This document shows, piece by piece, positions 46,861-55,638 of a stretch of DNA of 64,000 nucleotides. Under the pieces are notes generated by a model that made no database searches, was not told where the DNA came from, and was given only the letters and a program-made list of their open reading frames with translations. Source of the stretch: a bacterium (lineage in GTDB: Bacteria > SZUA-79 > Acidulodesulfobacterales > Acidulodesulfobacteraceae). Location of the stretch: NCBI GenBank assembly GCA_021777135.1, contig JAJYDX010000003.1:1-64000 (forward strand), read 5' to 3'. Numbering within the stretch: the first letter of the stretch is position 1; each line of letters starts with the position of its first letter. The translations under genes were made by a program, and so were the position numbers.

Positions 46861-47819
46861 ATAATAGATGTCTTTTTAATCATACGCCTTTGCTGTTCCA
46901 GAGTGAATTTAATTATTTCATCCCTGTCGTACTCGTTTATCGCGATAAATTTACAGGCTACCGATATTTCAGAGGAAGCGGCGGCGTTCCCGTCTGAGAT
47001 AATGCTGCCGGCGTCGTATTCGTCGCGGCCGTTAGAAATTTTTACGACCTGCGCTAAGGCTTTTATTAAAAACTGAGGCACGGTGGGAAACAGCATAGTA
47101 ATTTTTATAATGCTTCCTAATTCTAAATCTTTATCTTTAGAGTCTCCATGCCACATAATTCCAGAACCGCTTATTGATACTTTTTTTTCTTTAATTCCGG
47201 AAAATATAGACGCTTCGGGATTTAAAATCGAAAGAATAACGTCTAACTTGCTGTTTATGGTTACAAGGAGTTTTTCTATTTTAGGATTGACCGGAGCGTC
47301 GGAATCTTTTTCGACGGAAGTTTGATATATTTTAGGAGCCGCCATACCGTACATTCCGTAAACCGAAGTAGTAAGGGAAGGCTTGGTAACGTATCCGTCT
47401 TTGGTTTCAAGAAATTCATCTACTGAAATTTCTTCGTATATGAATTGAATAACCGCATCTATCCTTAAAAATTCCCTGCCTTCCCTTTCTTCCACGGGCG
47501 CACCGGTAATTTGAACTTTCAAAGCAATACCGCTTTCGTTTTTAACGACGTTTTTTAACGCAGGCTTATATAGAAAGGTTTTAGAAAACCCTGAACCGAT
47601 TATCGTAATATCTCCGGAGTTCTTAATTAATAACAGGTCGGCGTTTATATCATAGCCTTCCGCGTTAAATTCCAACTCCTGACCTCCAGCAAAAGACGAA
47701 TAAAGTAAAATATTAAGAAAGCCGTCTTCTATTTTATTAATATAACCCCTAAAATTTTTCTGCGACGTTTCTAGAACTATATCCTGATTCTTATAAAAAA
47801 TGCCTTTTAGATTATTCAT
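46857..47819 (-). CDS. PilZ-domain protein, flagellar c-di-GMP receptor-like
   Basis: An N-terminal YcgR-like beta domain (1-110) is followed by a PilZ-type region. REFLRID is the RxxxR-like entry (reduced), VSISGSGIMW stands for the second motif, and the end DRDEIIKFTLEQQRRMIKK is the PilZ C-terminal helix. Between them is a 90-residue Ala/Ser/Tyr-rich insert. The weak motif could lower c-di-GMP binding. It is near motAB, so it may act as a motor brake (inference). Confidence 0.65.
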   Translation of the reverse strand: MNNLKGIFYKNQDIVLETSQKNFRGYINKIEDGFLNILLYSSFAGGQELEFNAEGYDINADLLLIKNSGDITIIGSGFSKTFLYKPALKNVVKNESGIALKVQITGAPVEEREGREFLRIDAVIQFIYEEISVDEFLETKDGYVTKPSLTTSVYGMYGMAAPKIYQTSVEKDSDAPVNPKIEKLLVTINSKLDVILSILNPEASIFSGIKEKKVSISGSGIMWHGDSKDKDLELGSIIKITMLFPTVPQFLIKALAQVVKISNGRDEYDAGSIISDGNAAASSEISVACKFIAINEYDRDEIIKFTLEQQRRMIKKTSII

Positions 47820-47865
47820 AATGTAAGCCGTCCGTTTTAAAAAAGAGATTAGGTATGCCTTTAAA

Positions 47866-48195
47866 TTAGCCGCCGTAGGCTTTAATAGCGGCGGAAATTT
47901 TTTTTAGCCCGTCAATTTTATCCGCGGTAATTTCTTTTCTTTCTTTTAGAATATTTACGATAGTTTTATCTGATTCCAATATATATTCCAACTTTTCTTT
48001 AAAATCAGCTTCTATCCCGTTCTCTTTATTTTCAATATATTCCGGCTTTAGCGTTTTTGAAAAAAGAGAAGTCAAAAAAACTTTTCTGTCAAATATATGC
48101 TTTATATTAATAGGATTTTCCCTTTTTTCCAAGAGAATAAGAAGTATATATCTATTTATAATAAGAATTTCACCTGCGATTTTAAATTTTAACAT
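47866..48195 (-). CDS. Small hypothetical protein upstream of the PilZ gene
   Basis: I do not recognise a family. It is 109 residues, mostly helical and rich in Lys, Ile and Glu, and has no signal peptide or membrane helix. It ends 46 bases before the PilZ gene on the same strand and may share its transcript. A small cytoplasmic flagellar chaperone is possible but is not supported by a motif. Confidence 0.5.
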   Translation of the reverse strand: MLKFKIAGEILIINRYILLILLEKRENPINIKHIFDRKVFLTSLFSKTLKPEYIENKENGIEADFKEKLEYILESDKTIVNILKERKEITADKIDGLKKISAAIKAYGG

Positions 48196-48304
48196 ATTAA
48201 AATTTTTTCATAATCTCAGTTTTATTTTTTACTATTATAATTTTATAATATGATATAATATAAATCAACATTTAAAGATATTTAAGCGATAAATATAATT
48301 CATC

Positions 48305-48655
48305 ATGAAAAAAATAACTGCCGAAAAACTTAAGTCCGGCGACATACTGGCAAAAGACATAATATCAGGCAAGGGAATTACTATCCTTAAAAAAGGAACG
48401 GTCATTACAGACAAATTTATAGAAAATATTAAAAAAATAAATGCCGATTTTACAAAGGACGAAGAAAATTTAATATTTATCGAAGACACTGACGGTGTCA
48501 GCCCGGAAAATGCCCTGCAAAATATAGAAAAAATGGAAAAAGAACTAGCCTCATTGGAAAAAAGATTTGAACGCGCCGATGAAAATGAATTTATGCAAAA
48601 AATTAAAGAAATTATAAAAAATGTCATAATTAAAAATTACGGCGGAAATATTTAG
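48305..48655 (+). CDS. Small protein resembling an N-terminal domain of HD-GYP proteins
   Basis: The first half (LKSGDILAKDIISGKGITILKKGTVIT) is the beta-rich pattern found before HD-GYP domains. The second half is a charged helix. No catalytic domain follows in this protein. The HDOD gene starts five bases later, so the two may work as separate parts of one module. Confidence 0.55.
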   Translation: MKKITAEKLKSGDILAKDIISGKGITILKKGTVITDKFIENIKKINADFTKDEENLIFIEDTDGVSPENALQNIEKMEKELASLEKRFERADENEFMQKIKEIIKNVIIKNYGGNI

Positions 48656-48660
48656 TAAAA

Positions 48661-49536
48661 ATGAAAAAAGTAGACACGCTGGACGAATTAATCGCTACCA
48701 TAAAAAAAACCGATAACATACCTACGCTGCCCAAAGTTTTATCCAAGATTTCAGAAGAAACGGATAACGATAATTTCTCTATAAAAAATATCGGCGAATT
48801 AATGTCCCGCGACGTAAGCCTTTCTGCGAGAATATTAAGAATAGTAAACTCCCCATTTTACGGTTTCCCGCAAAGAATTTACAGTATAAATCATGCAATA
48901 GTGCTGTTGGGTTCAAATGTTTTAAAAAGCATAATAATTTCTACTTCAGTTTTCACGGCAATGAAAGAAGCGATGACAGGATTATCGGAGCACAGCCTTT
49001 TCTGCGCTTTTACGGCTAAACATATAGCAAATGCCTTAGAAATCCTTAAAAAGGATGATATCAGGGCAAAAAAAATAAACGGCATAGACCAGGACATGAT
49101 GTTTTCTGCCGGATTACTGCACGATATCGGGAAAATAATTATAGCAACTACATTTAAGGAAGATTTTAAAAAAATTATACAAATTGCCACTGAAAGCAAA
49201 AAGAAACTTTCCGACATCGAACATGACGTCTTAAATATATCGCATGACCAGCTTGGATATATGCTCATAAAAGAATGGAACCTGCCGCCGTCTATTTACT
49301 TGCCGATAAAATATCACCATAATGTAAGTCTTGCGGAAGATTTTAAGGCTGAAACGGCAATATTAAATCTTGCGGATTTCTTAACCAGGGCTTTAGGAAT
49401 AGGTTTTTCGGGGTCCTCATACTTGGAAGCGATAAACCAGGACGCATTAAAAATACTTGGCGTAGATGTCAATTTCATAAAATCCGTAATTGAAGAGATA
49501 TATTCATACAAAGACGAACTTTATATATTCGATTAA
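48661..49536 (+). CDS. HDOD-domain protein
   Basis: The HDOD domain fills most of the 291 residues. IPTLPKVLSKI, LSARILRIVNSPFYGF and HAIVLLGSNVLKS are its signature, and AGLLHDIGKIII keeps an HD pair. HDOD proteins are regulatory, often in chemotaxis, flagellar or c-di-GMP control, and usually lack phosphodiesterase activity. It is followed by a GGDEF gene on the same strand. Confidence 0.88.
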   Translation: MKKVDTLDELIATIKKTDNIPTLPKVLSKISEETDNDNFSIKNIGELMSRDVSLSARILRIVNSPFYGFPQRIYSINHAIVLLGSNVLKSIIISTSVFTAMKEAMTGLSEHSLFCAFTAKHIANALEILKKDDIRAKKINGIDQDMMFSAGLLHDIGKIIIATTFKEDFKKIIQIATESKKKLSDIEHDVLNISHDQLGYMLIKEWNLPPSIYLPIKYHHNVSLAEDFKAETAILNLADFLTRALGIGFSGSSYLEAINQDALKILGVDVNFIKSVIEEIYSYKDELYIFD

Positions 49537-49553
49537 CTTCCGGTTAGATATGA

Positions 49554-50543
49554 ATGAAAAAAGACAAGAACGACAGTCCTAAAATATTTATAGTATCTGA
49601 TAAAAACACGGCATATAATTCCGTTTTAAAAGAAGAATTAAAGGACTATAGTTTAAAAATATTTGATTCTTTTGACCATGCATATTATTCCGTTTATGCT
49701 TCCCCTCCTCAGCTAATAATCATTACGATGAACGCGCTTTCTAAGATAGGCTCTGAAAATAATAAGCGGGAAATTAAAATGATTACCGATATGCAACTGG
49801 ATAATATGCTTAGCAATATTCCTGTGCTTTTTATGCTTCCCGCGCATTTTGATTTTAACGAAATAAAGGATGAAAAATATTTTTTAAAAGACTATATTAA
49901 AGAACCTCTTAACCCCTGCGAACTAAGATATAAAACCCAAAATATCATATATGCCTCCAAATCGGCTTTGGATGCAAACCCGCTGACCAAACTTCCAGGA
50001 AATTCTTCTATTATGGAATCTGTTAAGGACAAGCTCATCGGCGAAGTGAATTTTTCTTTCGCTTATATAGATATAGACAATTTTAAGTCTTATAACGATA
50101 AATACGGATTTTTAAGAGGAGACGAGGTCATTATGATGACCTCCAGGCTGATTGCCACCACTGTTTACGACATATCTAAAACAAGGCAAAGGGACATAAA
50201 GCAACACGTATTCATAGGACATATAGGGGGCGACGATTTCGTATTTATGTCTCACCCGGACGACATCATAGACATATCTAATGCGATTATTTCCAATTTC
50301 GATAAAATAATCCTGTCTTTTTACGACAATACAGACAAGCAAAGAGGATATATCGAGGCATACGACAGGCAGAAAAAAATGCAAAAATTCCCCGTAATGA
50401 GCCTGTCAATAGCCGTGATAGAAGACGTAAATAAAAAAATCTCGCACTACGGGCAGATAAGCGAAATAGCATCCGGATTAAAATCTACCGCTAAAGAGAA
50501 AAAAGGCTCTAACGTAATCCTAGATAGAAGAAGGGTTGAATAA
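49554..50543 (+). CDS. Receiver-like plus GGDEF-domain protein (GGDDF active site)
   Basis: Residues 1-130 look like a receiver fold without a clear phospho-Asp (IFIVSDKNTAY, LIIITMNAL, ILEPLNP-like end). The GGDEF domain (about 140-329) has DIDNFKSYNDKYG and a GHIGGDDF active site. Asp for Glu in the last acidic position may keep or reduce cyclase activity. It is 17 bases after the HDOD gene. Confidence 0.78.
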   Translation: MKKDKNDSPKIFIVSDKNTAYNSVLKEELKDYSLKIFDSFDHAYYSVYASPPQLIIITMNALSKIGSENNKREIKMITDMQLDNMLSNIPVLFMLPAHFDFNEIKDEKYFLKDYIKEPLNPCELRYKTQNIIYASKSALDANPLTKLPGNSSIMESVKDKLIGEVNFSFAYIDIDNFKSYNDKYGFLRGDEVIMMTSRLIATTVYDISKTRQRDIKQHVFIGHIGGDDFVFMSHPDDIIDISNAIISNFDKIILSFYDNTDKQRGYIEAYDRQKKMQKFPVMSLSIAVIEDVNKKISHYGQISEIASGLKSTAKEKKGSNVILDRRRVE

Positions 50544-50566
50544 CAAAACTCAAAACTTAACTAAGC

Positions 50567-51028
50567 CTAACTAAGTTTTTGCTTGACGGAATACAATTCG
50601 TTGTTTAAAACTGCCTGAACAGCTTTACGGCTTTTCCTGTTAATAATTATCGGAGCCTTTAAATTTACGGTGGATGAATGCAACTCCTTAAATACCGTAA
50701 CTATAACGAATATTATCGCGTCTGTTCTGTCGGTAAGGCTTAACAGTTCTTTTTCCTCTTCGGTTACAGCGGCGGCATAATCCTTGAAAAAATGATTTGG
50801 GTCGGCGACTATAAAACACAAGCCCTCGTTTTCTATGCTCTGTAAAATAAAAAACGGCAGTTTTTTTTCTTTATCTATATTTAATATGCAGTATTTTTTT
50901 AACTGGTCGAACCCTAATATCGGTTTAACGAATTCTATAATTTTTGTTTTTTCTACATTTACTCCTTCGGGGTAATAAATACTTTTAACAAGAATTTCAT
51001 TTTCTTGGTTTACGTTATCGTTATTCAC
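50567..51028 (-). CDS. fliW: Flagellar assembly factor FliW
   Basis: FliW binds CsrA and flagellin and sets flagellin translation. The 153-residue beta-barrel shows GFDQLKKY, PFFILQSIEN, NLKAPIIINRKSRKAVQ. It follows csrA by 19 bases, the usual pairing. Confidence 0.93.
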   Translation of the reverse strand: MNNDNVNQENEILVKSIYYPEGVNVEKTKIIEFVKPILGFDQLKKYCILNIDKEKKLPFFILQSIENEGLCFIVADPNHFFKDYAAAVTEEEKELLSLTDRTDAIIFVIVTVFKELHSSTVNLKAPIIINRKSRKAVQAVLNNELYSVKQKLS

Positions 51029-51047
51029 TGTAAAAAACTCCTCATAC

Positions 51048-51290
51048 TTAATCTTTTTTAACGTTTAATTCATTTAGTTTTTTAAGTCCGGACAAATCGC
51101 CTAAGTTAACGGCGGAAGCACTTATGTTTTCGCTTTTTACAGCGTCGTAAAGTTCTTTTCTCATTATGCCGACTTCTTTTGGGGCATTTATTCCTATTTT
51201 AACGGTATTTCCCGTTACGGATATAATTTCCAGGGTCACGTCGTCCCCTATTTTTATGCTTTCTCCTGTTTTTCTTGCAAGAATTAACAT
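51048..51290 (-). CDS. csrA: Carbon storage regulator CsrA
   Basis: CsrA is a small RNA-binding dimer that blocks translation at GGA sites. MLILARKTGESIKIGDDV, GNTVKIGINAPKEV and MRKELYDAV are the full family pattern. The C-terminal tail of 20 residues is a little long. It lies 29 bases after flgL and before fliW, which acts as its antagonist. Confidence 0.96.
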   Translation of the reverse strand: MLILARKTGESIKIGDDVTLEIISVTGNTVKIGINAPKEVGIMRKELYDAVKSENISASAVNLGDLSGLKKLNELNVKKD

Positions 51291-51319
51291 GGTTTAATTT
51301 AAGGTTTGCTTATGGATGC

Positions 51320-52324
51320 TTATTTAAGATACTGGAGCAGCATAGGGGTCAACGATGTAATATTAGAAGAGGCTTCAAGGGTCGCCTGATAAGAATCCTG
51401 CGCCTGAGTAAGATTAGTCATTGCCTGTGCCACGTTTACGTCCTGCGTCTGGCTTAAAAGCTGCGAAATATTAGACAAAACGGTCTGATAACTGGTTTGT
51501 TGTTCGTTAAGTCTTTGGACCACCGAACCTACCTTAGCCTGAGCGGCTGTCATCGTGTTTAACCCGTTCTGTATTCCCTTAATTATGGAAGAGGAATTTT
51601 GCTGATAATTATTATTACTAAGTTCCGACTGAAAGAGCGAAAGAACGGAAAGAAGACCGGAAGGGGTAGCGGCAGTAGATGAAGATGAACTAGTCATAGT
51701 CGATTTAGGGTCGTTTCCAAATATCGCATCGGCAGTTAGGGACGGCGTTACCGTTTCGCTCTGAGTTATCTGATAATTTTGGTTAGCGTCGGTTCCTGCA
51801 TAGGTATAAACGCTGTAAGAAACAGCTGACGCCATACTGCTTGATTTATAATAAGACGTAGTAGGAGTATATGCGGATGATAAATTGAGATTATTTCCGG
51901 TAAAAATATTCTGACCGTTATAAGAAGTGCCGGCATATCCTATGAGTTCGTTAATCATCTGCCCTACCTGCTGCGCCGCCGCCTGATTGTTTGCCGTGGT
52001 ATTAGTTCCGTTTGCCATTTCTACTGCAAGAGAGCTCGCCTGATTTACGACGGACATTGCGTTCGTAATTGTCGAAGAAGCAAGAGAACCTATGCTGTTT
52101 GCGGTACTAACATTAGAGTTATACTGCGTTACGAGAGCCGTGCTGTTATTATAAGACAAAACGTTAACCATACCGCCTGGATTATCCTGCGGCGACGTAA
52201 TCTGCAAACCGCTAGAAATCTCGTCCTGAAGATTGTAAACATTGGTGGATAGGTTAAGCAGTTCGTTGTTTATATTGTTATAAATCATACCATTAGTTAC
52301 TTGTATCATAACGTTTGCCTCCAA
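51320..52324 (-). CDS. flgL: Hook-filament junction protein FlgL
   Basis: FlgL (HAP3) joins hook and filament. The N-terminal flagellin-like helix (VTNGMIYNNINNELLNLS) and the C-terminal helix (AMTNLTQAQDSYQATLEASS) are as in flagellins, with a short Ser/Thr-rich middle. The start matches ATG with a Met at residue 6 as an alternative. It is downstream of flgK across a 207-base gap with an inverted repeat. Confidence 0.9.
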   Translation of the reverse strand: MEANVMIQVTNGMIYNNINNELLNLSTNVYNLQDEISSGLQITSPQDNPGGMVNVLSYNNSTALVTQYNSNVSTANSIGSLASSTITNAMSVVNQASSLAVEMANGTNTTANNQAAAQQVGQMINELIGYAGTSYNGQNIFTGNNLNLSSAYTPTTSYYKSSSMASAVSYSVYTYAGTDANQNYQITQSETVTPSLTADAIFGNDPKSTMTSSSSSTAATPSGLLSVLSLFQSELSNNNYQQNSSSIIKGIQNGLNTMTAAQAKVGSVVQRLNEQQTSYQTVLSNISQLLSQTQDVNVAQAMTNLTQAQDSYQATLEASSNITSLTPMLLQYLK

Positions 52325-52353
52325 ATATCCAAAAACTATAAATTATTTATGTA

Positions 52354-52485
52354 ATATAGAAATTCTGGATTACCGCTTTCGCGGTAATGACTTTGAGAGA
52401 TTTAAATTTTTTACCTAAGTGGTGCCATCCAGCGTAAACACAAATAATGTCATCCCCGCGTAAGCGGGATCCAGAATTTCTATAT
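52354..52485. repeat. REPIN-like inverted pair of REP hairpins between flgK and flgL
   Basis: The outer arms ATATAGAAATTCTGGAT (52354-52370) and its exact complement (52469-52485) bound the element. Each arm contains its own small hairpin: TACCGC-TTTC-GCGGTA on the left and CCCGC-GTAA-GCGGG on the right. Both arms align over about 32 bases in opposite orientation. The motif GTCATCCCCGCG...GCGGGATCCAGAA is like the GC-rich palindromic repeats scattered in many proteobacteria. In RNA it would form a large structure that may protect or divide the flgK-flgL mRNA. Confidence 0.8.
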
Positions 52486-52531
52486 TTTTGTAACTATTTT
52501 AAAAGTTTCATATAAAAATCAATCCGTAAAT

Positions 52532-54748
52532 TTACGGAACGGTGCTTAGCAATGCCGTCATAATCGTTTCGACTGAGTTAGTAATAGCCGCCGCCGCCTG
52601 ATACGAATTCTGGTAATTTACGAGGTTCGTCATCTGTTCATTCATATTTACGCCGACAAAAGACTGCAGCTGGTTCTGCAAATTAGTTAAGACGGAGGTA
52701 GAATTAGTATAATTAGTATTTGCGCTTTGCGACTGCGTCCCGATATTAGAAACTATATTTGAATAATAAGTCGAAATAGTCGAGCTCGTCCCGTTGATAG
52801 TCAGGCTGTTATTCTGAAGCGTCCCAAGGGCAAGCGCGTTTTCGTTGTTGCCCGCTAATCCTGCCGAGTTCATCTGTTGCGTTGTCATAGGCGTTAAATA
52901 ATTACTGTTAAGATTTGAACCGTTGCTGACGGATGTAGAACTAGACGGGCTTAAAACGTCGGCGGTGAAAGAATCGCCGATTTGAGGTGTTCCTGTAATT
53001 GTTACGTTGAAATTTTGCGCATTAGAATTACCTGAAGTACCAGGCGAATTATTTTGATTTCCGAAATCTATAGAATATGTAGATTGACCCCCAGAACTAG
53101 TTGTGGGGGTTATGTCAAGATATTGAATATTACCCGTTGTGTTGTTCTTAGCAACAAAGTTATAATTTGATGACGCAACGCCGTTTATAGTTCCGCTTCC
53201 GTTGCTGTATGTTATCGTATATTGTCCGCCTTCGTTTGTATAGTTAGGACTCGAACTTTGATTATAAGGATTTATCACCGAACCGGCGCTTATCGTAGCA
53301 TTGCCGGTATTTGTAGGACTAACCGCCGTGGAAACTGCGGATGCCGCAGCTACCTGAGAAGCCGTAAGGCTTGGGTTAACCTCCATTGTAAAAGCCGGGT
53401 TAGTCGTATTCTGATTGACGGTAAAAGTTTCTGAATTAGTTAAAGTAACCGGAGCCGTTTTTGTTGCCGTAGTAGCTGTAGAAGTTATATTTACAGATAT
53501 TCCGTCAAAACCTACTGTATAAACAGATTGTCCATAACCATTTACCGTCGGGGTTGACGAACTTACGGAAGAAGAACTTAAAGTTTGTTTTGTAGTGTTA
53601 TTATAAACCGAAAATGTAGTCTTTAGAGGAGAGCCTGATGTATTAGCTGTAATCGTGTAATTATCCCCGGTCAAGTCCGCCGGATTAGTAACTGTGCCGG
53701 TCGATATAGTGGCATCAGTAACAGGGCTAGCTTTGGTTCCTGCTGCCGTCGTCAAATTAGGCTGAAAGAAATAATTTCCCGTCGAGCCGTCGAGGCCGTA
53801 GCCGTTGTATTGCAGGGAGTTTACGTTGTCTGTGACGGATGCCGCAAGAGAATTAAGCTGGCTTATATAAGACGGCGCCGCAGTCTGTTCGATATTTACG
53901 TATGCTCCAAGGCTGCCCCCTGTTATCTGGCTCGTAACAGGTTGCGCCGATCCGTTCGGTCCGGTCCACATAATATCTAAATTTGCCGCGTTTGACTGGT
54001 CAACCTGAGTGGAAAGGTTAAAAGACGTGTCGCTTGATACCAGAGGCACATTGCCGAGAGATATATTTGTTTTGCCGTTATTATTTGTATAATACGAAAT
54101 ATTTACCAGTTTTGAAAGGCTGTTAATAGCCTGCATCTGCTGGTCCTGCAGTTCATTTGCGTTGCTTCCCGCGTTAAGGGCGTAGGTAATCTGCTGGTTA
54201 AGACCGGCAATCTGCGACGTAAGGCTGTTGACCTCCGGTATAACGCCCTGAATAGAATTATTAGTAGAAGAAACCGTATTCATAATAGTCGAATAGGCGT
54301 TGTTTATTGACCCCGTAAGAGACTGGGCATCGGACAAAAGGGCGGTTCTCTGGGAAGTATTCGACGGATTATTCGCAACGTTCTGAAAATCGTTGAAAAA
54401 CTGCGATATTTGGGAACTGAATCCCGAGCCTGTCTGGTCGTTAAAAAGGTTTTGAATCTGGTCCAGCCCCTGATACAACGTCGTATAATAGCTGTTCTGC
54501 CCAGTTTCGTTATTGACTTCGGATTGGACGAAATTGTCCGTGCTCCTTTGAATATCGTTTACGTTTACTCCGGTTCCGTATGTATAAGGCGCACCTACTA
54601 CCGCGGGAGCTTCGGTTTCTATAGGCGTTTCGCTGTTGTAAAAAGGCGTATTTACGTTGGCTACGTTCTGCGAAACTGTATTCATTGCCGCCGTATTGGC
54701 GTTCATAGCCGAATCGGCGATATCTAGTATATTATTTATAGTAAGCAT
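52532..54748 (-). CDS. flgK: Hook-filament junction protein FlgK
   Basis: FlgK (HAP1) shows the N-terminal ANTAAMNTVSQNVANVNTPFY and the C-terminal NMNEQMTNLVNYQNSYQAAA. 738 residues is long. The extra length is in the outer domains, where two related blocks of about 105-115 residues occur (345-447 and 483-598), each with ATIS.G.V.NP, NNTT and GQS.Y. The ATG lies immediately after the flgN stop codon. Confidence 0.93.
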   Translation of the reverse strand: MLTINNILDIADSAMNANTAAMNTVSQNVANVNTPFYNSETPIETEAPAVVGAPYTYGTGVNVNDIQRSTDNFVQSEVNNETGQNSYYTTLYQGLDQIQNLFNDQTGSGFSSQISQFFNDFQNVANNPSNTSQRTALLSDAQSLTGSINNAYSTIMNTVSSTNNSIQGVIPEVNSLTSQIAGLNQQITYALNAGSNANELQDQQMQAINSLSKLVNISYYTNNNGKTNISLGNVPLVSSDTSFNLSTQVDQSNAANLDIMWTGPNGSAQPVTSQITGGSLGAYVNIEQTAAPSYISQLNSLAASVTDNVNSLQYNGYGLDGSTGNYFFQPNLTTAAGTKASPVTDATISTGTVTNPADLTGDNYTITANTSGSPLKTTFSVYNNTTKQTLSSSSVSSSTPTVNGYGQSVYTVGFDGISVNITSTATTATKTAPVTLTNSETFTVNQNTTNPAFTMEVNPSLTASQVAAASAVSTAVSPTNTGNATISAGSVINPYNQSSSPNYTNEGGQYTITYSNGSGTINGVASSNYNFVAKNNTTGNIQYLDITPTTSSGGQSTYSIDFGNQNNSPGTSGNSNAQNFNVTITGTPQIGDSFTADVLSPSSSTSVSNGSNLNSNYLTPMTTQQMNSAGLAGNNENALALGTLQNNSLTINGTSSTISTYYSNIVSNIGTQSQSANTNYTNSTSVLTNLQNQLQSFVGVNMNEQMTNLVNYQNSYQAAAAITNSVETIMTALLSTVP

Positions 54749-55189
54749 TTATACCCTGACTCCATGTTTTAGTAAAACGTTTTTTAAAGGAAAAAAGTTT
54801 GAATCGTTTGCTCCGCCCCTGTCGTAAATGGAGTTCTTATTAAAAGCGTCGGCAATAAAGGAAATTGTTAGCTGGTTGTAATATATATTTTTTTTGATTA
54901 ATCCTGAGAAAGCAGCATTTAACTCGGCTATTGCAAATATCTCAGCCCTTACGGCTTCTTTGATATCTTCGCTTTCGTCTTCGTTATCCGCCGTTATGTT
55001 TCCAAATTCTTTTATTTTTTCCGTTATTTCTTTTATGACCTTCCTTTTATTGTCTAATATATCTATATTTTTTAAGGGGTTAAAACTGGTTTTCAATATA
55101 AAATAAGATTCGTCAAGTTCTTTTCTTAACGTTTTTACTATATTAAATACCTCTTCAAGTTTTTTTTTATTCGCTGATGTATTTTCCAT
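54749..55189 (-). CDS. flgN: FlgN-like export chaperone
   Basis: A 146-residue, mostly helical protein with LNAAFSGLIKKNIYYNQLTISFI and a C-terminal YDRGG part, matching FlgN chaperones of FlgK and FlgL. It is directly upstream of flgK and 50 bases after flgM, the canonical order. The call rests on pattern and position. Confidence 0.75.
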   Translation of the reverse strand: MENTSANKKKLEEVFNIVKTLRKELDESYFILKTSFNPLKNIDILDNKRKVIKEITEKIKEFGNITADNEDESEDIKEAVRAEIFAIAELNAAFSGLIKKNIYYNQLTISFIADAFNKNSIYDRGGANDSNFFPLKNVLLKHGVRV

Positions 55190-55239
55190 ATTATTTATAT
55201 TATTTCGGATTAAAAATTTAAATAATAGCGTTTCGTCTG

Positions 55240-55539
55240 TTAGTCGGCAATATTTAAAGCGTTAATTAAGCCTTCTGCTATTTTTGAAACGTCGGCGTAA
55301 CTTCCGGAAGAAACTTTTTGCTTAATATCGTAAACCTTTGAAGCGGGAGAAGACTGCGCGTTATATACGGCGCTTTTTAAATTACCTATAAAACTTGCGT
55401 CTCCGGATATACTGACTTTATCTGAACCTACCGTTGCTTTGGGAGATTCTACGCCGCTTATTTCTTTTTTCTTTCCGTTATTATTTTGCGGTATTTCGCC
55501 GATAACGGACGACGAAATTCCTGAAATTTCGATTGTCAT
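55240..55539 (-). CDS. flgM: Anti-sigma-28 factor FlgM
   Basis: FlgM binds and holds FliA until it is exported. The 99-residue protein has a disordered N-terminus and a C-terminal half DKVSIS...VYDIKQKVSSGSYADVSKIAEGLINAL, the family sigma-binding pattern. A sigma-28-like promoter precedes it. Confidence 0.88.
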   Translation of the reverse strand: MTIEISGISSSVIGEIPQNNNGKKKEISGVESPKATVGSDKVSISGDASFIGNLKSAVYNAQSSPASKVYDIKQKVSSGSYADVSKIAEGLINALNIAD

Positions 55540-55592
55540 ACTTTTACCTTATTTTTATAATATATTTGTTTAAACTTTCCAGGTTTATATAA

Positions 55593-55620
55593 CAATCGAC
55601 ATTTTTAGACGGTAACTTTA
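55593..55620 (-). promoter_or_regulatory. Possible sigma-28 promoter of flgM
   Basis: On the minus strand TAAAGTTA (consensus TAAAGTTT) is followed after 12 bases by GTCGATTG (consensus GCCGATAA, five of eight). The spacer is one base longer than the usual 11. It lies about 54 bases before the flgM ATG. Matching FliA control of flgM is known in enterics. Confidence 0.4.
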
Positions 55621-55638
55621 ATATGCCTCCTTCTACGG

